Notes under the pieces: generated by a model
Database searches by the model: none
Seen by the model: only the letters and a program-made list of their open reading frames with translations
Told to the model about the DNA's origin: nothing
Assembly (NCBI GenBank): GCA_963833115.1
Contig: CAWHWS010000002.1
Span: 2,685,259-2,749,258 of the forward strand
Direction: 5' to 3'
Length of the DNA: 64,000 nucleotides
Source: Hasllibacter sp963833115
Lineage (GTDB): Bacteria; Pseudomonadota; Alphaproteobacteria; Rhodobacterales; Rhodobacteraceae
Translations under genes and position numbers: made by a program
Part shown: positions 32,042 to 39,545 of the stretch, piece after piece
How the letters are laid out: every line of letters begins with the position of its first letter
How positions within the stretch are numbered: position 1 is the first letter of the stretch

Positions 32042-32761
32042 TCATGTCCCATCGACGCGCGACAGATCGAGGAACCGCGCGGCGTGGAGGAGGTCGCGCC
32101 GGCGCCGCGCGGCATGGGCCGCCGCCTCGTCGTCCGCACCCCAGATCTCGAGCTGCCAGGCCTCGTCCAGGCACGACGCCTCCCAGGCCTCCGCGGCAGT
32201 CAGGGCGCCGTCCGATACGGCCAGCGCGATCACGAGGCTGCCCGATATCGACACGAGGTCGTGAAGCGCCGTCAGGGCGAAGGCGTCCGCCGCCTCGAGC
32301 GGCGCGCGCAGGCGGGCCAGGGCGGCCGCGTCCTGCGCGATCGGCATGACGCCGACGGTGGTTTCGAGCCCCGCGCCGCACGCCTCCTCCGCCCAGTCCA
32401 GGAGGGGATCCCAGGCCGCCGCCTGCCGCCGGACGAGCGCCTCCGGCCCCTCGGCGCGATAGCACAGCAGGTCCGTCGCGCCGTACTCCCCCAGGAGGTC
32501 CGCGATTTCGGCCCGCTGCGGCGCGACCTTGTCCACGGCCGAGTTCGCGCTGCGGGTCACGGGCATGGCGAGGGGGTCGATCCGCTCGCCGGCCGCGTCC
32601 CATTCGGCGGCGATCGCCTTGGCCATCGCCGCCGTGGGCAACAGGAGCGCGGAGCGCAGGGGCGTGCGCAGGACGCGCTCGTCGAGGCGCACCTCGTGGC
32701 CGCCCGGCGCCTCTTCGACGCGCGCGCGGGTCCAGAAGCGCCGCGCCACCCATTCGCTCAC
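32042..32761 (-). CDS. ATP12-family F1-ATPase assembly chaperone
   Basis: 239-residue protein of the ATP12 family, which binds free F1 alpha subunits before assembly of the alpha-beta hexamer. It contains VRLDERVLRTPLRSALLLPTAAMAKAIAAEWDAAGERIDPLAMPVTRSANSAVDKV and LLCYRAEGPEALVRRQAAAWDPLLDW, both characteristic. The start is GTG 32761, overlapping the stop of the pseudouridine synthase gene (GTGA). The family is found in mitochondria and alphaproteobacteria. It links to the F0 operon at the left of the window only by function. Confidence 0.9.
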   Translation of the reverse strand: MSEWVARRFWTRARVEEAPGGHEVRLDERVLRTPLRSALLLPTAAMAKAIAAEWDAAGERIDPLAMPVTRSANSAVDKVAPQRAEIADLLGEYGATDLLCYRAEGPEALVRRQAAAWDPLLDWAEEACGAGLETTVGVMPIAQDAAALARLRAPLEAADAFALTALHDLVSISGSLVIALAVSDGALTAAEAWEASCLDEAWQLEIWGADDEAAAHAARRRRDLLHAARFLDLSRVDGT

Positions 32762-33804
32762 GATGCGTCCTCGAACGGATCGGCCGGCGCGTCCCGGGCG
32801 GACCAGCCGACGGTCTCCCATGTGCGCGCCATGTGGGGCGGCAGCGGAGCGGTCAGCGTCAGGCGCGCGCCGGTCGCGGGGTGGTCCACCGCGAGGCTCC
32901 GGGCGTGCAGGTGCAGCTTGCGGCTGATCTCCCCGCCGAGCTGCGCGCCCCACCCGTCGCCGAGATTCTCCTGCCCGGAGCCGCCGTACTTACCGTCCCC
33001 GACGATGGGATGCCCGAGCGCGGCCATGTGCGCGCGGAGCTGATGCGTCCGGCCCGTGATGGGGACGAGGGCGAGCCAGCACGCGCGCTGCCCCAGGGCG
33101 TCGATCACCGCGTAATCGGTCGTGGCGCGCTGGGCGCCGGGGGTGGCGTCGATCTCCCGCGGGTGGACGATCCGCATCTTCTCGTTCTCGCCGGCGCGGC
33201 CGTGGCCCGGCGCCTTCAGGAGGCCGTAGCGCACCGTGCCCATGCGCGGGGACGGCACGCCCGCCGCGACGGCCCAGTAGATCTTGCGCGTCGTCCGGTG
33301 GCGGAACGCCTCGGAGAGGGCCTTCGCCATCAGGCGCCCGCGGGCGAGGATCAGGATGCCCGAGGTGTCCTTGTCGAGCCGGTGGACGAGGCGGGGCGGC
33401 TCCTCCCCCTCGGGGACGAGCGCGGCGGCGAGGCCGTCGACATGGCGCGTCTGCCCGGTGCCCCCCTGGGTCGGCAGCCCGGCGGGCTTGTCGATCGCGA
33501 TCAGGTGGTCGTCGCGATAGATGACGGCGGCGCGGATCGCCTCGGCGTCCTCCGCGGCGATGCGCCGGGGGATGGCGGGCGCGGATCGCTCGCCGGCGGG
33601 CGGAAGGGGCGGCACGCGCACCTCCTGCCCGACGAGGATGCGCGCCGCGGGCTTCGCGCGCGCGCCGTCGAGACGGATCTCGCCCTTGCGGCAGAGCTTC
33701 TCGATCCGGCCCTGGACCAGATGCGGCAGGCGCCGTCGCAGGAACCTGTCGAGGCGCTGGTCCCCCTCCCCCGGGCCCACGCGCAGGTGGGTGACGCCGC
33801 TCAC
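32758..33804 (-). CDS. RluA-family 23S rRNA pseudouridine synthase (RluC-like)
   Basis: 348-residue enzyme. An N-terminal S4 RNA-binding domain (RLDRFLRRRLPHLVQGRIEKLCRKGEIRLDGARAKPAARILVGQEV) is followed by the catalytic domain with the aspartate motif LVHRLDKDTSGILILAR, and the LVPITGRTHQLRAHMAALGHPIVGDGKYGG segment. The S4 domain and motif fit RluC, which modifies 23S positions 955, 2504 and 2580 in E. coli. GTG starts and stops overlap crcB and the ATP12 gene on both sides. Confidence 0.9.
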   Translation of the reverse strand: MSGVTHLRVGPGEGDQRLDRFLRRRLPHLVQGRIEKLCRKGEIRLDGARAKPAARILVGQEVRVPPLPPAGERSAPAIPRRIAAEDAEAIRAAVIYRDDHLIAIDKPAGLPTQGGTGQTRHVDGLAAALVPEGEEPPRLVHRLDKDTSGILILARGRLMAKALSEAFRHRTTRKIYWAVAAGVPSPRMGTVRYGLLKAPGHGRAGENEKMRIVHPREIDATPGAQRATTDYAVIDALGQRACWLALVPITGRTHQLRAHMAALGHPIVGDGKYGGSGQENLGDGWGAQLGGEISRKLHLHARSLAVDHPATGARLTLTAPLPPHMARTWETVGWSARDAPADPFEDAS

Positions 33805-34178
33805 GCCGCCGCCCGCGCGGCGAGCATGCCGAGCATCAGCCCCCCGACCGAGAGCCCGACCGAGAGCGCCACGTAGAGCGCGGCCAGCCCCGCCTGACCG
33901 CGCTCGATCAGGGCGGCGGTCTCCAGGCTGAAGGCGGAGAAGGTGGTGAACCCGCCCAGGAGGCCGGTCATCACGAGCGGCGACAGGTGCGTGAGCCCGT
34001 GGCGGGCGGCGAGAACGGCGAAGGCGCCCATGGCGGCCGATCCCAGGACGTTGACCGACAGGACGGCGAGCGGGACGCCCCCCGGCGCCGCGGCGCGCCC
34101 GATGGCGAGGCCGGCGGCGTAGCGGAGGACCGACCCGGCGGCGCCGCCGGCCGCGACCTGGAGGAGGGTGGCGAGCAT
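33801..34178 (-). CDS. crcB: Fluoride ion exporter CrcB/Fluc
   Basis: 125-residue four-helix membrane protein forming dual-topology dimers that expel fluoride. Signatures: GGAAGSVLRYAAGLAIGR at the N-terminus, NVLGSAAMGAFAVLA, and GLLGGFTTFSAFSLETAAL, which includes the TTFS phenylalanine motif. ATG 34178 is preferred because it starts exactly at the first helix. No fluoride riboswitch was recognised upstream. Its stop overlaps the pseudouridine synthase start. Confidence 0.93.
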   Translation of the reverse strand: MLATLLQVAAGGAAGSVLRYAAGLAIGRAAAPGGVPLAVLSVNVLGSAAMGAFAVLAARHGLTHLSPLVMTGLLGGFTTFSAFSLETAALIERGQAGLAALYVALSVGLSVGGLMLGMLAARAAA

Positions 34179-34320
34179 CGCCGCGATGTCGCGCGCGAGG
34201 GGCGGGGCGTCAATGGCGGCGGTGATCCTCCCGCGCCCCTCGACCTTCGGCCCGCGGGACTTGGGCCGGGCGCCTCGTCCGCTGCACGGACCTCGGCGCG
34301 GCCGCTGCGCTGGCAATGGG

Positions 34321-35625
34321 TCACTCCCCCGCCGCCCGGCGCGCGCGGATGGCGTCCAGCTCCTCCAGGCGGCGCAGTATGCGGGCCTCGTGGCCACGTT
34401 CGAGCGGTGCGTAGAGGCGCGGGCGGTCCATGCCGCCGGGGAAGTAGTCCTGACCGGAGACGCCGCCCTCCGCGTCGTGGTCGTACTCGTAGTCAGCGCC
34501 GCGGCCCAGGGATCTCATCAACGCCGTGGGGGCGCCCCGGATATGGTCCGGCGGCGGCAGGGAGCCGGTGCGGGCGGCCAGGCCCCGGGACGCCTTGTAG
34601 GCCGCATAGGCCGCGTTCGACTTCGGCGCGACGGCGAGGTGAACGGCGGCGTTCGCGAGGGCCTGCTCGCCTTCCGGTGAGCCCAGCCGTTCATAAGCCT
34701 CCCACGCCGCGATGCATATGGCGGGGGCGTGCGGGTCCGCGAGGCCCACATCCTCGATCGCCATGCGCAGGAGCCGGCGGGCCAGGTAGCGCGGGTCCTC
34801 GCCGCCCTCCAGCATCCGGGCCAGCCAGTAGAGCGCGGCGTCCGGGTCCGAGCCGCGCACCGACTTGTGCAGGGCGGAGATCAGGTCGTAATGCGCGTCG
34901 CCCGACTTGTCGTACTGCGCGGCCCGGCGCGCGGTGCGGCGGGCGAGGCCGCCCAGGTCGAGCGGCTCCGGCGCGCCCAGCACGCGCTCGGCCATGCCGA
35001 GGAGGGCGCGCCCGTCCCCATCGGCCATGGCGAGCATCCGGGCGCGGGCCGCGGGCGTGAGCGGCAACGGCCCGACCTCCGCCTCAGCCCGATCGAGGAG
35101 GCTCGACAACGCGGCCTCGTCCAGCCGGCGCAGGACGAGCACCTGCGCGCGGCTCAGGATCGCGGCGTTCAGCTCGAAGGACGGGTTCTCGGTCGTCGCC
35201 CCCACGAGGGTGATCGTGCCGTCCTCCATGTGCGGCAGGAACGCGTCCTGCTGCGCCTTGTTGAAGCGGTGGACCTCATCGACGAAGAGCAAGGTGCCGC
35301 GGCCGTTCGAGCGGCGCATCCCGGCGGCGGCGAACGCCCGGCGCAGGTCGGCGGCGCCGGCGTCGATCGCGCTGATGGCGACGAAGGCGAGCGCCGTGCG
35401 CGCCGCGAGGAGGCGGGCGATCGTCGTCTTGCCGGTCCCCGGCGGCCCCCAGAGGATCAGGCTCGAGAGCGCGCTGGCGTCGAGCATCGCCCCGAGCGGG
35501 CCGTCCGCCAGGAGGTGCTCCTGACCGACGACCTGTGACAGATCGGTGGGGCGAAGGCGGTCCGCGAGCGGCCGCGGCGCGGCGTCATCCGCCGCGATCG
35601 GCCCATTGTCGAAGAGATCCGCCAT
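34321..35625 (-). CDS. rarA: Replication-associated recombination protein A (MgsA/RarA)
   Basis: 434-residue AAA+ ATPase acting at stalled replication forks. It starts MADLFDNGPIAADDAAPRPL, then LADRLRPTDLSQVVGQEHLL. Walker A: ILWGPPGTGKTTIARLLA; Walker B: LFVDEVHRFNKAQQDAFLP; sensor I: TLVGATTENPSFELNAAILSR. The C-terminal tetramerisation part includes ALYWLARMLEGGEDPRYLARRLLRMAIEDVGLADP. Upstream is the luxRI unit, downstream crcB. Confidence 0.95.
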   Translation of the reverse strand: MADLFDNGPIAADDAAPRPLADRLRPTDLSQVVGQEHLLADGPLGAMLDASALSSLILWGPPGTGKTTIARLLAARTALAFVAISAIDAGAADLRRAFAAAGMRRSNGRGTLLFVDEVHRFNKAQQDAFLPHMEDGTITLVGATTENPSFELNAAILSRAQVLVLRRLDEAALSSLLDRAEAEVGPLPLTPAARARMLAMADGDGRALLGMAERVLGAPEPLDLGGLARRTARRAAQYDKSGDAHYDLISALHKSVRGSDPDAALYWLARMLEGGEDPRYLARRLLRMAIEDVGLADPHAPAICIAAWEAYERLGSPEGEQALANAAVHLAVAPKSNAAYAAYKASRGLAARTGSLPPPDHIRGAPTALMRSLGRGADYEYDHDAEGGVSGQDYFPGGMDRPRLYAPLERGHEARILRRLEELDAIRARRAAGE

Positions 35626-35665
35626 GGCGCCGATCGTTGGCGCGCGGGTTCCCCCTTGGCAAGAT

Positions 35666-35695
35666 GGGCGGCGCCCCTCGGCAGGGACGCCGCCC
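35666..35695 (-). terminator. Stem-loop after luxI
   Basis: GGGCGGCG / CGCCGCCC arms separated by 14 bases that can pair further (CCCT/AGGG), 16 bases after the luxI stop and before the rarA start. It likely insulates luxRI from rarA. Confidence 0.55.
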
Positions 35696-35710
35696 CGGCA
35701 CGCCCGGCCG

Positions 35711-36298
35711 TCAGTGCATCTTCGCGGTCAAGTCGATGGACACGCACTGGTTGTCGACGCCATCGAGGTGCATGACCGGGCCGGCGCCGACCGCGTCCAT
35801 GTCGAGGCGCTTGGTCCAGCGCGGCCAGATCGCCGGGATGAGGCAGAGGACGCGGGTCGCCCCCATGTCCCGCGCGGCGCGGGTCATGCCGGTGTAGAGC
35901 TGGGAGTGGACGCGGGCGCGCAGCAGTTGCGGCGCCCGGGCGGACACGAAGACGCGGCTCGATTCCCAGACCTGCTCCGAGACCGGGGCCTCCTCGTCGA
36001 GGAGGGTCTGCGGAAGCGAGTGCAGCAGGCCCTTCTGCGCGTCGCGGATCATGTAGGAGTAGATGCCGTTGCGCATCGTGGTCGGCGTCAGGCGGATGCC
36101 GGCGAGGACCTCACCGAACTCGTGCACCGCGATCCACCGCGAGGCCGGCGTGTCGTACTGGTCGTACTCCATCCCCATGGCCTGGGGCAGGTCCCAGTTG
36201 TTCCGCGTGATGAAGCTCTCTCGCCTGGCACGAAAGAGGTTCGCAAAAAGCTCGCCATGGTTGTGCAGATTGGCGAAGGAGAGTGTCGTGGTTTCCAT
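35711..36298 (-). CDS. Acyl-homoserine-lactone synthase (LuxI family)
   Basis: 195-residue autoinducer synthase that joins an acyl chain from acyl-ACP to S-adenosylmethionine. The invariant residues of LuxI proteins are all present: Arg25, Phe29, Trp35, Glu44, Asp46, Asp49 (RRESFITRNNWDLPQAMGMEYDQYD), Arg69 in LAGIRLTPT, Glu112 and Arg115 in VWESSRVFV. So the enzyme should be active. The acyl chain length is not predictable. It lies 58 bases downstream of the luxR gene on the same strand, separated by a stem-loop. GC content is lower than in flanking genes, suggesting acquisition by transfer. Confidence 0.93.
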   Translation of the reverse strand: METTTLSFANLHNHGELFANLFRARRESFITRNNWDLPQAMGMEYDQYDTPASRWIAVHEFGEVLAGIRLTPTTMRNGIYSYMIRDAQKGLLHSLPQTLLDEEAPVSEQVWESSRVFVSARAPQLLRARVHSQLYTGMTRAARDMGATRVLCLIPAIWPRWTKRLDMDAVGAGPVMHLDGVDNQCVSIDLTAKMH

Positions 36299-36329
36299 AG
36301 TACCGTCCCCCTAAGGATGGATTGAGAAC

Positions 36330-36352
36330 GCCGACCTCTGGCGAAGGTCGGC
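36330..36352 (-). terminator. Stem-loop between luxR and luxI
   Basis: Perfect 8-base inverted repeat GCCGACCT / AGGTCGGC with a 7-base loop, starting three bases after the luxR stop (minus strand). Either a terminator of luxR or, because it sits 32 bases before luxI, a regulatory dyad; it does not match the classical lux box. Confidence 0.55.
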
Positions 36353-36355
36353 CCC

Positions 36356-36967
36356 CTACATCAGCCCGTAATCCTTGGCTTTCTGCAAGGTCTCGGCCGT
36401 TGTTCGGCAGAGGAGCTTGTCTCGCGCGGAGGCGAGACGGGCCTTGAGGGCGCTGACCGATATGCCGAGCGCGTCGGCTGCGGCGGAGTGTCGGTCGCCG
36501 GCCGCGATGCGGCGCAGCGCTTCGACCTGCGCGGTGGTCAGGCTCTCTGGCGGTTCGGTGACCTTGTGCATCCTCTTCGCGAGGAACGCGATCTCGGCCA
36601 TTTCGGTATCCTCGAACGGGCGATGGCGGCTGGCGGCCGCGACGATCGTCCGCGAGCGAATCGGTCCGTGGGCGCAGCACATGCCATATCGCATGCCGTG
36701 CTCGGCGGCCTGGGTCATGATGTGGAACGGGTCGGGAACGGTCAGATCGCTCCATCTGACGGCCCCCTCCTCGGAGAAGCCCCAGGCGACCATGGGGTCG
36801 CGGAGCTGATAGGCCTGTGCGTTGTAGTAGGTCTGCCAGCTCACGGGATAGGTCACGAAGGAGATGAGCGGCGCCGCGAAGCGGATGTGGAGGCCCACGA
36901 AGTACCCAGCGCTCGACAACTCGCCGATGCGATTGAGCTCGTATTCTATACCTGTCCTTTTCGACAT
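36356..36967 (-). CDS. LuxR-family quorum-sensing transcriptional regulator
   Basis: 203-residue regulator. The N-terminal autoinducer-binding domain keeps the ligand-pocket residues Trp44, Tyr48, Asp57-Pro58 and Trp72 (SWQTYYNAQAYQLRDPMVAW...VRWSD). The C-terminal LuxR helix-turn-helix is LTTAQVEALRRIAAGDRHSAAADALGISVSALKARLASARDKL, somewhat divergent: LTTAQVEAL replaces LTxREREVL. GGAG is only two bases from the ATG. The first codons include AAA, AGG, ACA, ATA and AAT, rare elsewhere in the window, supporting foreign origin. It probably senses the product of the adjacent LuxI. Confidence 0.9.
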   Translation of the reverse strand: MSKRTGIEYELNRIGELSSAGYFVGLHIRFAAPLISFVTYPVSWQTYYNAQAYQLRDPMVAWGFSEEGAVRWSDLTVPDPFHIMTQAAEHGMRYGMCCAHGPIRSRTIVAAASRHRPFEDTEMAEIAFLAKRMHKVTEPPESLTTAQVEALRRIAAGDRHSAAADALGISVSALKARLASARDKLLCRTTAETLQKAKDYGLM

Positions 36968-37365
36968 AACTCCAAAGACAAGTTGCGCGTCGTTCCGTCA
37001 ACTCCGAACTCTGCGTCACGATCCGGGGGGGCTAGATGCCGACACGTGAAATCCTGCCGATTATCAGCGACGGACCGCCTGCCGAGGAGGACCGGTCCGC
37101 GTTGGAACGGCTCGTCGCAGGGGAGGTCCCGCAGGATGGCGCGGCGGTGCAGATCGCATTGCTTTCAAAAGTCTATGGGCGACGAACGGCGACCGCGACG
37201 CGGTGATCGAAGGTCTCGCCTCCAAATCTACGTGACAGGCGCTCCGCATAACGACCCGGAATTGCGCCGACCGAGAACCGAGCGCGAGAAATTGTATCTA
37301 AAACCTTAGGAAGATTCCGAGCTGGCCGGGCACCGCGCCACGACGGCGGCGCGATGCCCCACGGC
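36968..37365. other. AT-richer gap between luxR and rplQ
   Basis: About 400 bases of lower GC than the surroundings, ending in the rplQ 3' flank. It contains the luxR 5' region and one possible small ORF on the plus strand (described separately). The segment 37236-37365 shows no convincing gene or RNA; its open frames are arginine-rich and lack starts. No lux box was recognised. Confidence 0.5.
37036..37235 (+). pseudogene. Small ORF divergent from luxR, probably frame-disrupted
   Basis: From the ATG at 37036 (after GGGGGGGCTAG) the frame reads MPTREILPIISDGPPAEEDR, then SALERLVAGEVPQDGAAVQI and ALLSKVYG before ending at 37206 in an unconvincing RRTATATR. In another frame the text continues sensibly as ATNGDRDAVIEGLASKST up to TGA 37233-37235. 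One missing base at the GGG of 37177-37179 would join both halves into a 66-residue soluble acidic protein. No family recognised. As it stands it is either a 56-residue protein with an odd tail or a damaged gene; it may also not be a gene at all. Confidence 0.35.
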
Positions 37366-37791
37366 CTAGTTCGCCTCGAACGCGGCGTCCTCGGCGGCGA
37401 CGCGGGCGCGGTCCGAGGCGCCCTTGGCCTCCGGGTCGCGGTCCACGAGCTCGACGATCGCCATCGGCGCCATGTCGCCGTAACGGAATCCCGCCTTGAG
37501 GACGCGGACATAGCCGCCGGGACGGTCGGCATAGCGCGGGCCCAGGACGTCGAACAGCTTGGCGACGTGCATGTCCTGCTTGAGGCGGGCCGCTGCCTGG
37601 CGGCGGGCGTGGACGTCGCCGCGCTTGCCGAGCGTGATGAGCTTGTCGGCGATCCTCTTGAGTTCCTTGGCTTTCGGCAAGGTCGTCGTGATCTGCTCGT
37701 GCTCGATCAGGCTGCCGGACATGTTGGCGAAGAGCGCCTTGCGGTGCTCGTGCGTTCGGTTGAGGCGGCGGTATCCGCGGGCGTGGCGCAT
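37366..37791 (-). CDS. rplQ: 50S ribosomal protein L17
   Basis: 141-residue bL17 at the peptide-exit side of the 50S subunit. It starts MRHARGYRRLNRTHEHRKAL and contains MSGSLIEHEQITTTLPKAKELKRIADKLITLGKRGDVHARRQAAARL, all conserved. It ends the minus-strand information-processing cluster. A 226-base gap separates it from rpoA, much wider than most gaps here, filled by a stem-loop and an 11-base-period repeat array. The ribosome binding site is GGAG (ACGGAGACCCACCATG). Confidence 0.96.
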   Translation of the reverse strand: MRHARGYRRLNRTHEHRKALFANMSGSLIEHEQITTTLPKAKELKRIADKLITLGKRGDVHARRQAAARLKQDMHVAKLFDVLGPRYADRPGGYVRVLKAGFRYGDMAPMAIVELVDRDPEAKGASDRARVAAEDAAFEAN

Positions 37792-37822
37792 GGTGGGTCT
37801 CCGTTTCGTTTTATGCGGGCTA

Positions 37823-37840
37823 CCCCGGTGCGTGCCGGGG
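37823..37840 (-). terminator. Stem-loop upstream of rplQ
   Basis: CCCCGG / CCGGGG with a 6-base loop between the repeat array and rplQ. On the minus strand it lies 32 bases before the rplQ start, so it may act as an attenuator or an RNA-processing signal rather than a full terminator. Confidence 0.35.
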
Positions 37841-37878
37841 GCCTCGTTGGTGGGGCGGGATTGCCCGGTTTAGCGGCG

Positions 37879-37929
37879 GATGCACGGCACATGCACATTC
37901 CATGCACATTCCATGCACAACCCATGCAC
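37879..37929 (-). repeat. GTGCATG array with 11-base period between rpoA and rplQ
   Basis: On the plus strand GATGCAC at 37879 and CATGCAC at 37890, 37901, 37912 and 37923: five copies exactly 11 bases apart. Read in the direction of transcription this is GTGCATG repeated. Spacer bases between copies are partly conserved (ATTC twice). The same element occurs at 11237-11276. Confidence 0.85.
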
Positions 37930-38017
37930 ACGCGAAGCGCATCGATGACCCCTTCCCGTCGCGGGTCGCGAATCACCTGAGGCGCCACGGCGGGGGGCAC
38001 GCCCCCGCCGATCGGGC

Positions 38018-39037
38018 CTAGAAGCTGTCGTCGAACTTCTTGGCGAGGTCCTCGATGTTCTCGGGCGGCCAGTCGTCGACGTCCATCCCGAGATGCAGGG
38101 ACATGCCCGAAAGCACCTCCTTGATCTCGTTGAGCGACTTGCGGCCGAAGTTCGGCGTGCGCAGCATCTCGGCCTCGGTCTTCTGGATGAGGTCGCCGAT
38201 ATAGACGATGTTGTCGTTCTTGAGGCAGTTGGCGGAGCGGACCGAGAGCTCGAGCTCGTCGACCTTCTTGAGGAGGAGCGGGTTGAACTCCAGCCCGTCG
38301 TCCAGCGAGCTGTCGCGGGCGCTGTCGGGCTCGTCAAAGTTGACGAAGATCTGGAGCTGGTCCTGCAGGATGCGCGCGGCGTAGGCGACCGCGTCGTCCG
38401 GCGTGACCGAGCCGTCGGTCTCGATCTTCATGGTCAGCTTGTCATAGTCCAGCACCTGCCCCTCGCGGGTGGGCTGCACGTCGTAGGAAACGCGGCGGAT
38501 GGGCGAATAGATCGCGTCGATGGCGATCATGCCGATGGGGGCGTCCTCGGGCTTGTTCTTGTCGGCGGCGACGTAGCCCTTGCCGGTATCGACGGTGAGC
38601 TCCATGAACAGGTCCGCGCCGTCGTCGAGATGGCAGATGACGTGGGAGGGATCGAGGATCTCGATCCCGGCGCTGCCGGAGATGTCGCCGGCGGTCACGA
38701 CGCCCGGCCCCTTGGCGGAGACCGACAGGCGCTTGGGCCCCTCGACCTCCATCTTGAGCGCGACGCCCTTGAGGTTGAGGACGATATCGGTGACGTCCTC
38801 GCGCACGCCGGCGACCGAGCTGAACTCGTGCAGCACGTTGTCGATCTGGACCGAGGTGATGGCCGCGCCCTGGAGCGAGGACATCAGCACCCGGCGCAGC
38901 GCGTTGCCGAGCGTCAGGCCGAAGCCCCGCTCGAGCGGCTCGGCCGTGAGCGTCGCCTGACGCGCGGGGTCGTTCCCCGGCTTCACGTCGAGCTGCGTCG
39001 GCTTGATGAGCTCGGCCCAATTCTTGTGGATCGTCAT
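38018..39037 (-). CDS. rpoA: RNA polymerase alpha subunit
   Basis: 339-residue alpha subunit that nucleates RNA polymerase assembly. The N-terminal dimerisation domain includes EPLERGFGLTLGNALRRVLMSSLQGAAITSVQIDNVLHEFSSVAGVREDVTDIVLNLK. A linker and the C-terminal domain follow (LSVRSANCLKNDNIVYIGDLIQKTEAEMLRTPNFGRKSLNEIKEVL), which binds UP elements and activators. Length and sequence are typical. Flanked by rpsK upstream and the GTGCATG array downstream. Confidence 0.97.
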   Translation of the reverse strand: MTIHKNWAELIKPTQLDVKPGNDPARQATLTAEPLERGFGLTLGNALRRVLMSSLQGAAITSVQIDNVLHEFSSVAGVREDVTDIVLNLKGVALKMEVEGPKRLSVSAKGPGVVTAGDISGSAGIEILDPSHVICHLDDGADLFMELTVDTGKGYVAADKNKPEDAPIGMIAIDAIYSPIRRVSYDVQPTREGQVLDYDKLTMKIETDGSVTPDDAVAYAARILQDQLQIFVNFDEPDSARDSSLDDGLEFNPLLLKKVDELELSVRSANCLKNDNIVYIGDLIQKTEAEMLRTPNFGRKSLNEIKEVLSGMSLHLGMDVDDWPPENIEDLAKKFDDSF

Positions 39038-39140
39038 GGTCCCTCCATTCCCGCGCGCGGCCCATGGCTCCGTGCGCTCCCGAGGTCAAAATAAGGCGCG
39101 AGGGGACCGCGCGGACGCGGCCCCCGACGTTCGGCGGATG

Positions 39141-39533
39141 TCAGACGCGGCGGCGCTTGGGCGGGCGGACGCCGTTATGCGCGATCGGGGTCACATCGCG
39201 GATGGCCGTGATGTTGAAGCCCACGGCGGCCAGGGCGCGCAGCGCGCTCTCGCGGCCCGAGCCGGGACCCTGAACCTCGACCTCGAGGGTGCGCATGCCG
39301 TGATCCTGGGCCTTCTTGCCAGCGTCCTCGGCCGCCATCTGGGCGGCGTAGGGCGTGGACTTCCGGCTGCCCTTGAACCCGCAGGTGCCGGCGGAGGACC
39401 AGGCGATCGCGTTGCCCTGGACGTCGGAGATCAGGATCTTGGTGTTGTTGAACGAAGAGTTCACGTGGGCGACGCCCGTGGCGATGTTCTTCGAGACCTT
39501 GCGCTTCGTGGCGCGCTTGGGGGCCTGTGCCAT
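39141..39533 (-). CDS. rpsK: 30S ribosomal protein S11
   Basis: 130-residue uS11 of the 30S platform. Conserved VAHVNSSFNNTKILISDVQGNAIAWSSAGTCGFKGSRKSTPYAAQMAAEDA and the C-terminal DVTPIAHNGVRPPKRRRV are complete. It follows rpsM by 12 bases and precedes rpoA by 103 bases. Confidence 0.97.
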   Translation of the reverse strand: MAQAPKRATKRKVSKNIATGVAHVNSSFNNTKILISDVQGNAIAWSSAGTCGFKGSRKSTPYAAQMAAEDAGKKAQDHGMRTLEVEVQGPGSGRESALRALAAVGFNITAIRDVTPIAHNGVRPPKRRRV

Positions 39534-39545
39534 GCTCGCGCTCCC

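Noticed and set aside
34179..34320. Fluoride riboswitch upstream of crcB
   Set aside because: The conserved crcB-motif sequence was not found in the gap; crcB appears to be in an operon with its downstream genes only.
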